From Pseudodesulfovibrio sp. JC047 (lineage in GTDB: Bacteria; Desulfobacterota; Desulfovibrionia; Desulfovibrionales; Desulfovibrionaceae): a stretch of 64,000 nt of DNA. Positions 8,140 through 16,781 of this stretch are shown here, piece after piece (position 1 is the stretch's first letter; the number at the start of each line of letters is the position of its first letter). The position numbers and the translations under genes were made by a program. The notes beneath the pieces are model-generated. The model was not told the DNA's origin, did not search any database, and worked only from the letters and a program-made list of their open reading frames with translations. Location of the stretch: contig NZ_WUEH01000005.1 in assembly GCF_010468615.1 (NCBI RefSeq), positions 1 through 64,000 of the forward strand, in the 5' to 3' direction.

Positions 8140-9729
8140 GTGAACATTCTTCAGACAACGGTTCTTATCGTTGGTGGCGGAGCGACCGGAACCGGTTTGG
8201 CCCGGGATCTGGCCTTGCGAGGTGTGTCCTGTCTACTGGCTGAACGGAGTGATTTCAACGCAGGTGCGTCCGGGGGGAACCACGGATTGTTGCACAGCGG
8301 GGCACGCTATGTCGCTTCGGACATGGAGGCCGCGGTCGAATGTCGGGATGAGGGACAGTTGCTCAAGGCCATGGCCCCTCAATGTATCGAGGATACCGGC
8401 GGACTTTTCGTCGCCGTGGAAGGGGATGACGAGCAGTATGTGGCCGATTTTGAGGGAATGTGTCGCAAGAGTGACATCCCGGCCCGGGCACTGGATCGCT
8501 CCGAGGCGTTTGAATGTGAACCGCTTTTGTCCGACAAGCTGATTGCCGCTTACGCGGTTGACGATGCCGCCATTGATCCGTTCATGCTGTCTCTTGACAA
8601 TATGGCCCATGCGTTGGACCTCGGTGCGCGCGTGCTCAGGAACACCCGGGTCGTTCGTTTCCTGCGTGAAAATGGACACATTCGACAGACGATATTTCTG
8701 GATGAAACATCAGGTGAAACCTTTGCGGTCGAGGCCGAGATTGTGGTCAACGCGACCGGGGCGTGGGCCGGGATCGTGGCGGCCCTGGCCGGGGCAGATA
8801 TCCATATTCTATATTCGTCCGGGAGTCTGCTCGTGACGCAGGATCGGTTGGCCAGACAGGTGGTCAACCGGCTGCGCAAGGCATCGGATGCGGATATTCT
8901 CGTGCCTGGCGGAACCGTCTCCGTGCTGGGAACCACGTCCGTGACCATTGATTCGCCGGATCTCTGCCGTCCAACCGTGGCCGAGGCGGACAGGATTGTC
9001 GAAGACGCTCAGGCCATGATGCCTGTTCTGGCGACGACCAGATATATTCGGGCGTATTCTGGAGTACGTCCGCTCGTGTTGACCGGGGAGAGTGGTGACG
9101 CCCGAAGTGTCAGCCGCGGATTTTCCCTGATCGATCATGCCCGTGATGCCGTCGATAATTTCATCACGATCACTGGTGGCAAGTTGACCACTTTTCGACT
9201 CATGGCGGAAAAAACTGCGGATTTGGTGTGTGCCAAACTCAAGGTTGATGCCCCGTGTCTGACTCGGACAGAACCGCTTCCCGCTTCGACCATGGGGCGG
9301 TGGACAGAACCGGGTTTGGCGCCGAAGGACTGGGTGCGCAATCGGGACGAGGATGATTTGATTCTGTGTGAATGTGAAATGGTGTCTCGAAACACGGTGG
9401 ATGCCGTGATCGCGGCCATGCCGGGAATGCGTGGCAAGTCCATGCTCAAGGCGATCGGTTTGCGGAGTCGGGTGGGCAAGGGACCATGTCAGGGCGGTTT
9501 TTGCGGTCTCAGGATCACTGGTCACTTGTACGATCAGGGGCATGTCAGCGGCGAACAGGGGCTTTCGGAACTCTCGTCATTCGTGGAGCGGCGATGGCGT
9601 GGTTTTTCACCGATTCTGTGGGGGCTTCCCATGGTGCAGGCCGATTTGCAGGAAGCCTTGTATTGCGGCGTACTTGATATGGAATTGGACCACAATACGG
9701 ATGATTTGACCTGTGAGGATGACGAATGA
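8140..9729 (+). CDS. glpA: Anaerobic glycerol-3-phosphate dehydrogenase, subunit A
   Basis: A 529-residue flavoprotein that oxidises sn-glycerol-3-phosphate to dihydroxyacetone phosphate. The N-terminal FAD motif is GGGATG (12-17), followed by the DAO-family segment GASGGNHGLLHSGARYV. The C-terminal BFD-like domain has C410, C412, C450 and C455 in the pattern for a [2Fe-2S] cluster. GTG at 8140 is chosen because AGGAG lies 6 bases upstream. A TTG nine codons earlier is less likely. The stop overlaps glpB by 4 bp. Electrons should pass to GlpB and then to the Fe-S proteins encoded downstream. Confidence 0.92.
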   Translation: MNILQTTVLIVGGGATGTGLARDLALRGVSCLLAERSDFNAGASGGNHGLLHSGARYVASDMEAAVECRDEGQLLKAMAPQCIEDTGGLFVAVEGDDEQYVADFEGMCRKSDIPARALDRSEAFECEPLLSDKLIAAYAVDDAAIDPFMLSLDNMAHALDLGARVLRNTRVVRFLRENGHIRQTIFLDETSGETFAVEAEIVVNATGAWAGIVAALAGADIHILYSSGSLLVTQDRLARQVVNRLRKASDADILVPGGTVSVLGTTSVTIDSPDLCRPTVAEADRIVEDAQAMMPVLATTRYIRAYSGVRPLVLTGESGDARSVSRGFSLIDHARDAVDNFITITGGKLTTFRLMAEKTADLVCAKLKVDAPCLTRTEPLPASTMGRWTEPGLAPKDWVRNRDEDDLILCECEMVSRNTVDAVIAAMPGMRGKSMLKAIGLRSRVGKGPCQGGFCGLRITGHLYDQGHVSGEQGLSELSSFVERRWRGFSPILWGLPMVQADLQEALYCGVLDMELDHNTDDLTCEDDE

Positions 9730-10994
9730 CCGGGCGCGACACACTGTATGATGTCATGGTTATTGGGGCCGGATTTGCCGGAATGGCGGCTTCCCTGTTT
9801 GCCGCGCGGCACGGCTTGAACGTTGTGCAGACCGGAGCCACGGGCGGCATTGATTTCAGTACCGGATTCATCGATCTCATGGGCGTGCACCCTGTCGAAG
9901 ACGGCAAGCGGTGGGGCAACCCCTGGGCTGCCATTGAAGCCGTGGTGCGGGACTGTCCCGACCATCCCTATGCCCGGTTATCCAAAGATGAAATCGCCGA
10001 ATCCATCAACTGTTTCACGGAATTCCTTACGGAACAGGGATTGGAATACGTGGGGCATACCGATCGCAATATCTGTTCCCTGACACCGGCAGGCACCGTC
10101 AAACGGACCTATCGGGTGCCCGAGACCGCGTGGAACGGATCGCTCGCTCTGGAGCGGAAAGCACCGACGCTTCTTGTGGATTTTCACGGACTCAAGGGGG
10201 TCAGCGGTGCGCAGATCGTCGAGACCCAGAAACAGCATTGGCCGGGGGTGAAAGCGGTTCGGGTCGCGTTCCCTGGCGGACGCGGTGAGTTGTACCCCGA
10301 ACATATGGCGTGGGCATTGGCTGATCCGGCGGTGCAACAAAAAATGATGGCCGAGGTCCTGCCCCATGCCGAGGATATCGAATATATCGGATTTCCTGCG
10401 GTCCTCGGGCTGAATGATCCCGGGACAGTCGTGCGCCATTTGGCCGAGCTGTCAGGCAAGCGGATTTTTGAGATTCCGACCATTCCGCCATCTATTGCCG
10501 GTCCCCGGCTTCGGGCTGTTTTTGATCGGGGATTGCCTGGTTTGGGGGTTCGAACGCTTTCGCAAAAATTGGTGACCGGGGTGACGCAGAGAAGTGACGG
10601 AGGTTTTGATTTTCAGGTCGGTTCCGGTCCGGCCACTGTTTCGATTTCGGCGAAAAAGGCGATTTTGGCGACCGGACGGTTTTTCGGCAAGGGACTGCGT
10701 GCGGATCGGGAAAAGGTGGTCGAGCCGATTTTTGATGTGCCGGTGGTGCAACCTGCTCAGCGGGATGCATGGCATAATCCGGCCTTTTTTGCGAAACAGG
10801 GGCACCCGATCAATCGGGCCGGGGTCGAGGTCGATGCCCGGTTGCGTCCGATCGGGCCGAGCGGGGAGCCGCTTCATGACACGCTTTTTGCGGCGGGGGC
10901 CATTCTGGCTCATCATGATTGGATGCGGATGAAATGTGGTGCCGGACTTGCCATTGCGACCGCTTTCAGGGCCGTGAAGGAACTGATGCGATAA
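9726..10994 (+). CDS. glpB: Anaerobic glycerol-3-phosphate dehydrogenase, subunit B
   Basis: A 422-residue flavoprotein with an N-terminal dinucleotide-binding motif in VMVIGAGFAGMAASLFAARHG and a C-terminal FAD segment near LFAAGAILAHHDWM. This is the expected length for GlpB, which carries FMN and relays electrons from GlpA. It starts inside the glpA stop codon (ATGA overlap), so the subunits are translationally coupled. No E. coli-type glpC follows. Its functions appear split over the next two genes. Confidence 0.9.
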   Translation: MTGRDTLYDVMVIGAGFAGMAASLFAARHGLNVVQTGATGGIDFSTGFIDLMGVHPVEDGKRWGNPWAAIEAVVRDCPDHPYARLSKDEIAESINCFTEFLTEQGLEYVGHTDRNICSLTPAGTVKRTYRVPETAWNGSLALERKAPTLLVDFHGLKGVSGAQIVETQKQHWPGVKAVRVAFPGGRGELYPEHMAWALADPAVQQKMMAEVLPHAEDIEYIGFPAVLGLNDPGTVVRHLAELSGKRIFEIPTIPPSIAGPRLRAVFDRGLPGLGVRTLSQKLVTGVTQRSDGGFDFQVGSGPATVSISAKKAILATGRFFGKGLRADREKVVEPIFDVPVVQPAQRDAWHNPAFFAKQGHPINRAGVEVDARLRPIGPSGEPLHDTLFAAGAILAHHDWMRMKCGAGLAIATAFRAVKELMR

Positions 10995-11027
10995 TCACAC
11001 GCCAAAAACGGGCAGGAAGGACAGCGT

Positions 11028-12665
11028 ATGACATTTTTTGATATCGGCCTGAGCGTGGCACTGGTCATCTGTGTGGCTGGGGTGGGATTTCGCGTGGCTC
11101 GATGGCGCGGGAAATGGGCTTCTCCCGAATCGTCCTCCGCGTCCCAATGGTGTTTTGGTGTGGCCAGTCTTAAGGCGTTGGTGCTTGATGTCCTCCTGCT
11201 TGCCCGGACCGGGCGGACCAGTGCTTTCCGGTGGTTGGCACACGCACTCGTTTTTTTCGGATTCATGGGCTTGCTGCTGTTTCACGCCCTGGATGAGACG
11301 GTGACGGCATTCTTTTTCCCAGCGTATGAATCCACGCTTGATCCATGGCAATTTCTCCGCAACCTTTTGGGACTCATGACGCTTGTCGGGCTTGCGCTCA
11401 TGGCCTTTCGTCGGCTGTGGGAAAAACGGCTTCGCGACCTGACACGATTTCAGGATTGGGCCGCGTTGTTGGTGATTGGGGGCATCATCCTGTCCGGCTT
11501 TTTTCTGGAAGCGTCGAAAATTATTTCCCCGGCCGTGTTTGATCGCATGGTCGAAGCGTATTTCATCCCGGAAACAGACCGGGACGTCACGGCACTGAAG
11601 GCGTTTTGGTCCCATGAATATGGTGTGGTCTTTTCGGTGCCGTATCCCTCAGATGCCGAAACGCTTGGCTTTGGGGCGAGCCTCAATGAAGACAGTTGTG
11701 TCGATTGTCATGCCGACACGGGCACCGCCTTTGTTTCCCGTTCGCTGGCCACGGCCCTTGGCCCTGTCGCGTTTGCCATGAATACGAGCAGGGCGGATCA
11801 GGTCTTTTGGTATCTCCATGTCCTGTGCTGTTTTGTGGCTCTGGCGGCCATTCCATTTGGCAAGTTCTTTCATCCTGTGACAACGCCGGTCAATCTCGTG
11901 GTCCGTCAGGGACGACGAGATGATCCCGAAGACATGCTGCCGTCGGATGGGGGGCGGGGCATGGGAATGGATGCCTGTACCCGGTGCGGCGAATGTAGTG
12001 TGCATTGCAGCGTTGCCCCGGCCTTTTCGGTCTTGGGAAATGCCATGATTCTTCCTTCGGAAAAACTGATGGCCCTCCGACAGATACATGCAGGGGCTTC
12101 CTTGTCCGAGGCGACTTTGACCGCGTTTTCTGAGGGAAGTCGTCTGTGTACTGAATGTCTGCGCTGTACGGAGATCTGTCCGGCAGGGATCAATCTTCAG
12201 GATTTGTGGATCGCGTCCAAGGCCCAGCTCGTTTCGCAAGCACCGAGTCCCAACGATTTGATGCGCAACAAGACTCCGTCACAACGGGCCAGAGTTTTTG
12301 ACGATTTGTGTGCGTCATCAGTGGTTCCTGCGGTGACGGGATTGGCGGATGATTCCACATCGTATTGGGCGTGTGTGCAATGTACCACCTGTACCAGCGT
12401 GTGCCCGGTGGTGGCGGTCAGTGAAAATCCGTCAGGCGATCTTGATCTGTTGCCACAGCAGATCATGAATTTGCTCCGTATGGGACTCAAGGAAGAAACG
12501 CTTGGCGCGCGCATGGTGTGGAGTTGTACCACCTGCTACAAATGTCAGGAACATTGTCCGCAGAACATTCGCGTGGCCGATGTGTTGTACGAGCTGCGTA
12601 ATACGGTCGCGGCCCGAATCAGGGACGGTGGTGTCCGGTGCTCGAAAAAGGGAGAATCCCAGTGA
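11028..12665 (+). CDS. Membrane cytochrome b / Fe-S electron carrier (NarI- and HdrC-like fusion)
   Basis: A 545-residue protein in two parts. Residues 1-280 hold about five membrane segments with histidines suited to heme b (H72, H86 and others), like NarI/DsrM/HdrE. Residues 310-530 hold four cysteine clusters (CTRCGECSVHC, CLRCTEICP, CVQCTTCTSVCP, CYKCQEHCP), like HdrC/GlpC. A loop between membrane segments 4 and 5 contains CVDCH (224-228), a c-type heme motif. The positive-inside pattern places that loop in the periplasm, so the heme is plausible. The stop overlaps the next start by 4 bp. It probably takes electrons from GlpAB to quinone or a periplasmic cytochrome. Confidence 0.8.
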   Translation: MTFFDIGLSVALVICVAGVGFRVARWRGKWASPESSSASQWCFGVASLKALVLDVLLLARTGRTSAFRWLAHALVFFGFMGLLLFHALDETVTAFFFPAYESTLDPWQFLRNLLGLMTLVGLALMAFRRLWEKRLRDLTRFQDWAALLVIGGIILSGFFLEASKIISPAVFDRMVEAYFIPETDRDVTALKAFWSHEYGVVFSVPYPSDAETLGFGASLNEDSCVDCHADTGTAFVSRSLATALGPVAFAMNTSRADQVFWYLHVLCCFVALAAIPFGKFFHPVTTPVNLVVRQGRRDDPEDMLPSDGGRGMGMDACTRCGECSVHCSVAPAFSVLGNAMILPSEKLMALRQIHAGASLSEATLTAFSEGSRLCTECLRCTEICPAGINLQDLWIASKAQLVSQAPSPNDLMRNKTPSQRARVFDDLCASSVVPAVTGLADDSTSYWACVQCTTCTSVCPVVAVSENPSGDLDLLPQQIMNLLRMGLKEETLGARMVWSCTTCYKCQEHCPQNIRVADVLYELRNTVAARIRDGGVRCSKKGESQ

Positions 12666-13519
12666 AGTACGCCTATTTCCCGGGATGCAAGATCCCGCAT
12701 CATCTGCCCGAATACGGCCAGTCTGTTCAGGCCATGTGCGCGGCTTTGGATATTGAGTTGATCCCGTTGGAGTTTTCTTGTTGCGGGTGGCCCATGCGGC
12801 ATGAAAACGAGCTGGCCTCCATCTATGCCGCCGTTCGAAATTTCGTGATCGCCAACGATGCCGGGCTGCCGATTTTCACCCCGTGCAAATGTTGTTTCGG
12901 TCATCTGAAATATGCCGAATCACGGTTGGCGGAAAATGCGGATATCGCCGCTCAAGTCCGTGAACTGCTGGCTCGTGACGGTCTGTCATTTTCCCGTGAA
13001 ACAGCCATTTTTCATATGTTGACCGTTCTTGATGAACAGGTCGGGGCCGAGAACCTCCGAAAACGGGCCGCAAAACCACTCACCGGAGTGAAGGTGGCAT
13101 GTCATTACGGCTGTCATGCACTCCGTCCGGGGAACGTCACGAATTTTGACGATCCCCTGGCCCCGACCGTGTTCGAACGGCTGATGCAGGCCATTGGCGC
13201 GGACACGCTTGATTGGGATTTGCGGCTGGAATGTTGCGGATACCCGTTGCGTGGCAGGGACAATACCATTTCCGAAGCTCTGATGCGCAAGAAGCTCGCC
13301 GGAGCTGCTGCCTCTGGAGCGGATGTCCTGGCCACGGCTTGCACCTATTGCCAATTGCAATTCGACAGGGAGCGGGATGCGCTTCCCGCTGGCGATTCGG
13401 CGCGCATGGCTCCGCCTGCCGTGCTGGTCAGTCAACTGGTCGGCGTGGCGCTTGGGTTGGACAAGCGGGAACTCGGTCTGGATGGAAATCATATCCCTTG
13501 GGAGTGGTCGGGTTTTTAG
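12662..13519 (+). CDS. HdrB-like protein with two CCG domains
   Basis: A 285-residue protein with the two CCG cysteine domains of heterodisulfide reductase subunit B. The first uses C9, C40-C41 (SCCGWP) and C75/C78 (PCKCCFG). The second uses a CHYGC stretch, ECCGYP and TACTYC. These bind the unusual non-cubane [4Fe-4S] clusters in HdrB. GTG at 12662 overlaps the previous stop, with GGGAG 7 bases upstream. Together with the preceding protein it supplies what the single GlpC protein does in E. coli. It may link glycerol-3-phosphate oxidation to menaquinone. Confidence 0.85.
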   Translation: MKYAYFPGCKIPHHLPEYGQSVQAMCAALDIELIPLEFSCCGWPMRHENELASIYAAVRNFVIANDAGLPIFTPCKCCFGHLKYAESRLAENADIAAQVRELLARDGLSFSRETAIFHMLTVLDEQVGAENLRKRAAKPLTGVKVACHYGCHALRPGNVTNFDDPLAPTVFERLMQAIGADTLDWDLRLECCGYPLRGRDNTISEALMRKKLAGAAASGADVLATACTYCQLQFDRERDALPAGDSARMAPPAVLVSQLVGVALGLDKRELGLDGNHIPWEWSGF

Positions 13520-13590
13520 GAACGTCATTGTGTGATACGGATTCAGGCAAAGATCAGCATACCCGTTTGAGCGTGAACAAGGAGAGACCC

Positions 13591-15102
13591 ATGGCACAGT
13601 ATATTGGAGCTGTTGATTCCGGAACCACGAGCAGTCGATTCATCATTTTTGACGAGCGGGGCCGTATTGTCGGGCTGGACCAGAAGGAGCATCGGCAGAT
13701 TGATCCAAAGCCTGGATGGGTCGAACATGATCCCATGGAAATCTGGATCAATACCCAGGAGGTCATCAGGGGGGCGTTGACCAAATCCGGTCTCAAAGGG
13801 TCTGATTTGGCAGCCATCGGCATTACCAATCAGCGTGAAACCACGGTTGTCTGGGATCGAGCCACGGGCAAGCCTTTTTACAATGCCATTGTCTGGCAAT
13901 GCACCCGAACGCATCGGATATGCAAGGAACTCATGGTCGACGGCGGTCAGGATCGGTTTCGAGAAAAAACCGGATTGCCTATTGCCACCTATTTTTCCGG
14001 TCCGAAAATCAAGTGGATTCTGGATACTGTTCCCGAAGCGCGAATCGCCGCCGAAAAAGGAGATGCCATGTTCGGAACCATCGAAACATGGATCATCTGG
14101 TGGCTGACTGGTGGGCCAAAAGGAGGTGCTCATGTCACGGATGTGACCAATGCGAGCCGCACGATGCTCATGGATTTGAAGACGCTCGAATGGGATATGG
14201 ATATCATTCGAGCCATGGATATCCCTGCCGAAGGCCTTGCCCGTATTGTCCCCTCATCTGATGAAGATACATGGGGACCGACATCGGAAGACGGTCCTTT
14301 GGGTGCCCGTGTGCCTGTTTGCGGGGCGGTGGGGGATCAACAGGCCGCCTTGGTCGGGCAGACGTGTTTTGCGCCTGGTCAGGCCAAGAATACGTATGGA
14401 ACCGGGTGCTTTTTGCTCATGCACACCGGGCACAAGCCCATTCAATCTTCTCACGGCTTGATTACCACGCTCGCCTATCAGTTCAGTGGCCGCAAACCGT
14501 CCTATTGTCTGGAAGGCTCCATCGCCATTGCCGGGGCCTTGGTTCAATGGCTTCGGGACAACCTGCGCATGTTCGATTCCGCGCCGGAAGTCGAAGCACT
14601 GGCCAAAAAGGTCGAGGACACCGGCGGCATGTACATTGTCCCGGCATTCTCCGGCTTGTACGCGCCGTATTGGCGACCGGACGCCCGAGGGGTCATGGTT
14701 GGTCTGACCCGATATATCAACCGGAATCATATTGCTCGTGCCGTGCTCGAAGCCACAGCCTATCAGACCATGGATATTGTGGAGGCCATGAACAAGGATT
14801 CCGGTGTCGAGTTGCAAACACTCAAGGCGGACGGGGGCATGGTGTTCAACGAGCTGCTCATGCAATTTCAATCCGATATACTCAATGTCCCGGTTGTGCG
14901 GCCCAAGGTGGCTGAAACAACCTGCCTTGGCGCGGCCTATGCCGCAGGTATCGCCGTGGGATTCTGGTCCGGGCGGGAAGAGTTGTCCAACAATTGGGAA
15001 GAAGATCGGACCTGGCAACCCAACATGGCCGAACACGACCGGGCCGAAGGCTACAACGGATGGAAAAAGGCTGTCGAACGCACCTATGATTGGGTTGATT
15101 AG
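13591..15102 (+). CDS. glpK: Glycerol kinase
   Basis: A 503-residue FGGY-family kinase that phosphorylates glycerol to sn-glycerol-3-phosphate with ATP. The N-terminal phosphate-binding motif is [15 protein letters not shown], with [11 protein letters not shown] shortly after. The C-terminal half has [13 protein letters not shown] and the ATP-site segments near [11 protein letters not shown] and [12 protein letters not shown] at 13591 has AGGAGA upstream. A longer open frame upstream overlaps hdrB and is not coding. It directly follows the G3P oxidation genes and completes the pathway from imported glycerol. Confidence 0.95.
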   Translation: MAQYIGAVDSGTTSSRFIIFDERGRIVGLDQKEHRQIDPKPGWVEHDPMEIWINTQEVIRGALTKSGLKGSDLAAIGITNQRETTVVWDRATGKPFYNAIVWQCTRTHRICKELMVDGGQDRFREKTGLPIATYFSGPKIKWILDTVPEARIAAEKGDAMFGTIETWIIWWLTGGPKGGAHVTDVTNASRTMLMDLKTLEWDMDIIRAMDIPAEGLARIVPSSDEDTWGPTSEDGPLGARVPVCGAVGDQQAALVGQTCFAPGQAKNTYGTGCFLLMHTGHKPIQSSHGLITTLAYQFSGRKPSYCLEGSIAIAGALVQWLRDNLRMFDSAPEVEALAKKVEDTGGMYIVPAFSGLYAPYWRPDARGVMVGLTRYINRNHIARAVLEATAYQTMDIVEAMNKDSGVELQTLKADGGMVFNELLMQFQSDILNVPVVRPKVAETTCLGAAYAAGIAVGFWSGREELSNNWEEDRTWQPNMAEHDRAEGYNGWKKAVERTYDWVD

Positions 15103-15176
15103 CAATTGTATCTGAAATATGAAGGACTTCGGTGGCCATTGAAGGCCACCATGTCTTGTGAGCAGAGAGGTCTCCA

Positions 15177-16295
15177 ATGCAGCTATACATGTCCCCGTTG
15201 AAACGAATTCCCATGCTCGACACAGCTCGGTTCTTCGGCATGATATTGGTTTATTACGGGCACATCATTGAACGGATAATGTATCTTGAGAATCCCGTTG
15301 CCGCTGCCCAGTACAAATTCATCTACTCCTTTCACATGCCTTTTTTCTTTCTTTTGGCCGGTTTCACCCTTGACCCGGACAAGATGGTGGTCCCCATCGG
15401 CAAGTTTTTCAAGAAAATAGCGGCATCCAGGCTGGTTCCCTACTTCTTTTTCACGCTGCTTCTGTTACTCGCAAGTTTGATTTTTCCTGGGCATTTCGTG
15501 GTCGTGGATCTTTCGAATGCATCAGGATATCTGAAAGGAATCATCGCGACGCTCACGGGATTTCCCATTTTCAACATTCCGCTCTGGTTCATGGCCTGTC
15601 TGGTTTCTGTCGAAATTCTGCACTTTTGCGTTGGGCGATTCCTCACGAGTCCGTTCAGGATTTTTGCCGCGATCATGGGGTTTTATGTGGGAGGCTATGC
15701 CTTGACCTCGACCATTCAGTTCATCCCCGGGCCGAATTTTTGGCTTGTTCACGAAGCCCTGGTTGTCTACGCATTTTACCTGATTGGTGTATTCTTTCGT
15801 CGAAATGGTATTTTACTTGGTAGTCAACCTCGGTGGCGGCTGCTTCTCGCGACCGTTGTTTGTGCGGGGATTGTTTGTGTGACCTACGACATGAACACTG
15901 GGCCATTTCGTTTTTTCAACGCTGTGGTCATTGTGTTGTCCAGCCATGGAAACATGGTTCTTTTCCCCCTGACAGCCGTGGCCGGGAGTTTGATGATACT
16001 CCTTTTGGCCCGGAGTGTCGGAACCAACAAATATGTCATGTTCATGGGGGAGAATGCGCTGATTCTCTTTTGCCTGAATGGTGTATTCTATCACTTTTTC
16101 AACGGGCCGTTTGCCGCATGGTTCGTTGCCCGATTCCCGGGGCATTGGTTGGCCGTCACTAGTGCCGGAATCCTTTTTACCATCGTCAGCCTCTTGTGTT
16201 GCATCCCTTGTATCATTGCGTTCAATACCTTCTTTCCTCAACTCGTCGGCAAGCCCCGTGTGCAAGGTCCTGTGCTGCCTCGGTTGATACGATAA
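15177..16295 (+). CDS. Membrane acyltransferase (acyltransferase 3 family)
   Basis: A 372-residue integral membrane protein with about ten hydrophobic segments. The start (LDTARFFGMILVYYGH) and the following FHMPFFFLLAGF are typical of the acyltransferase-3 (O-acetyltransferase) family, where the early histidine is conserved. Such enzymes acylate sugars or lipids on the outer face of the membrane. GAGAGG precedes the ATG. No partner genes reveal the substrate. It is not obviously part of the glycerol operon. Confidence 0.75.
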   Translation: MQLYMSPLKRIPMLDTARFFGMILVYYGHIIERIMYLENPVAAAQYKFIYSFHMPFFFLLAGFTLDPDKMVVPIGKFFKKIAASRLVPYFFFTLLLLLASLIFPGHFVVVDLSNASGYLKGIIATLTGFPIFNIPLWFMACLVSVEILHFCVGRFLTSPFRIFAAIMGFYVGGYALTSTIQFIPGPNFWLVHEALVVYAFYLIGVFFRRNGILLGSQPRWRLLLATVVCAGIVCVTYDMNTGPFRFFNAVVIVLSSHGNMVLFPLTAVAGSLMILLLARSVGTNKYVMFMGENALILFCLNGVFYHFFNGPFAAWFVARFPGHWLAVTSAGILFTIVSLLCCIPCIIAFNTFFPQLVGKPRVQGPVLPRLIR

Positions 16296-16301
16296 AGGTT
16301 T

Positions 16302-16358
16302 CCGGGGGCCGCTTTCAGCGGGACCAGCCCTACCGGGGGTCGCTTTCAGCGGGACCAG
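16302..16358 (+). repeat. Two-copy tandem repeat
   Basis: A 26-bp unit starting CCGGGGG and ending GGGACCAG occurs at 16302-16327 and 16333-16358, with one base differing. The period is 31 bp. It lies in the gap after the acyltransferase gene, next to a hairpin repeat. Confidence 0.75.
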
Positions 16359-16376
16359 GACGCTGTCCTGGACCTG

Positions 16377-16430
16377 CCAGAGGCCCCTTTGAAAAGGGGC
16401 CTCTGGACTCCCCGAAACTTTTTGTCGCTC
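16377..16430 (+). repeat. REP-like hairpin element, copy 1
   Basis: CCAGAGGCCCCTTT (16377-16390) and its exact complement (16393-16406) form a 14-bp stem around GA. A tail follows, reading GACTCCCCGAAACTTTTTGTCGC. The same architecture and tail occur in reverse at 16624-16687. It could act as a transcription terminator after the acyltransferase gene, but the shared tail suggests a mobile or dispersed repeat. Confidence 0.7.
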
Positions 16431-16623
16431 GCTACGCTCGAAGCTGTCGGCAGCCATTGTTTGTGCGGTTTGTGGGAGTGCGTTGTAAAAAATAGCATTT
16501 TTTACAGACTCAATAAAAATTCAGAAATATCTGCTTGTTGCAAGATTCTCTTATTTCTTTACTCATGCTATCTTTTCTCTCTTCTTCAATCTCATTCAAT
16601 GGATGTCGTGGAGCCTCGCCAAA

Positions 16624-16687
16624 GGCGCGATAAAAAGTTCTGGAAGGGAGTCCAGAGGGGAACCTCTTTCAAGAGGTTCCCCTCTGG
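16624..16687 (-). repeat. REP-like hairpin element, copy 2 (inverted)
   Basis: Read leftward: a 17-bp stem (arms 16671-16687 and 16652-16668, loop of 2) starting CCAGAGGGGAACC, then the tail GACTCCC...GAACTTTTTATCGC. The first and last stem bases and the tail match copy 1, while the inner stem differs but stays fully paired. That pattern points to selection on the hairpin. A further stem (CATTTTTTGCACG with CGTGCAAAATG, 16698-16742) follows before the next gene. Confidence 0.7.
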
Positions 16688-16781
16688 CCGTCGGAGACAT
16701 TTTTTGCACGACGGCGAGGGGTCGCCGAAGGCGTGCAAAATGTTTGGGAATAGAGGATATGGGGCTGAGGGGGTTCTTGAA

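Noticed and set aside
13213-13590. N-terminal extension of glycerol kinase
   Set aside because: It overlaps the HdrB-like gene in another frame. The kinase family begins at the 13591 start with a good ribosome-binding site.
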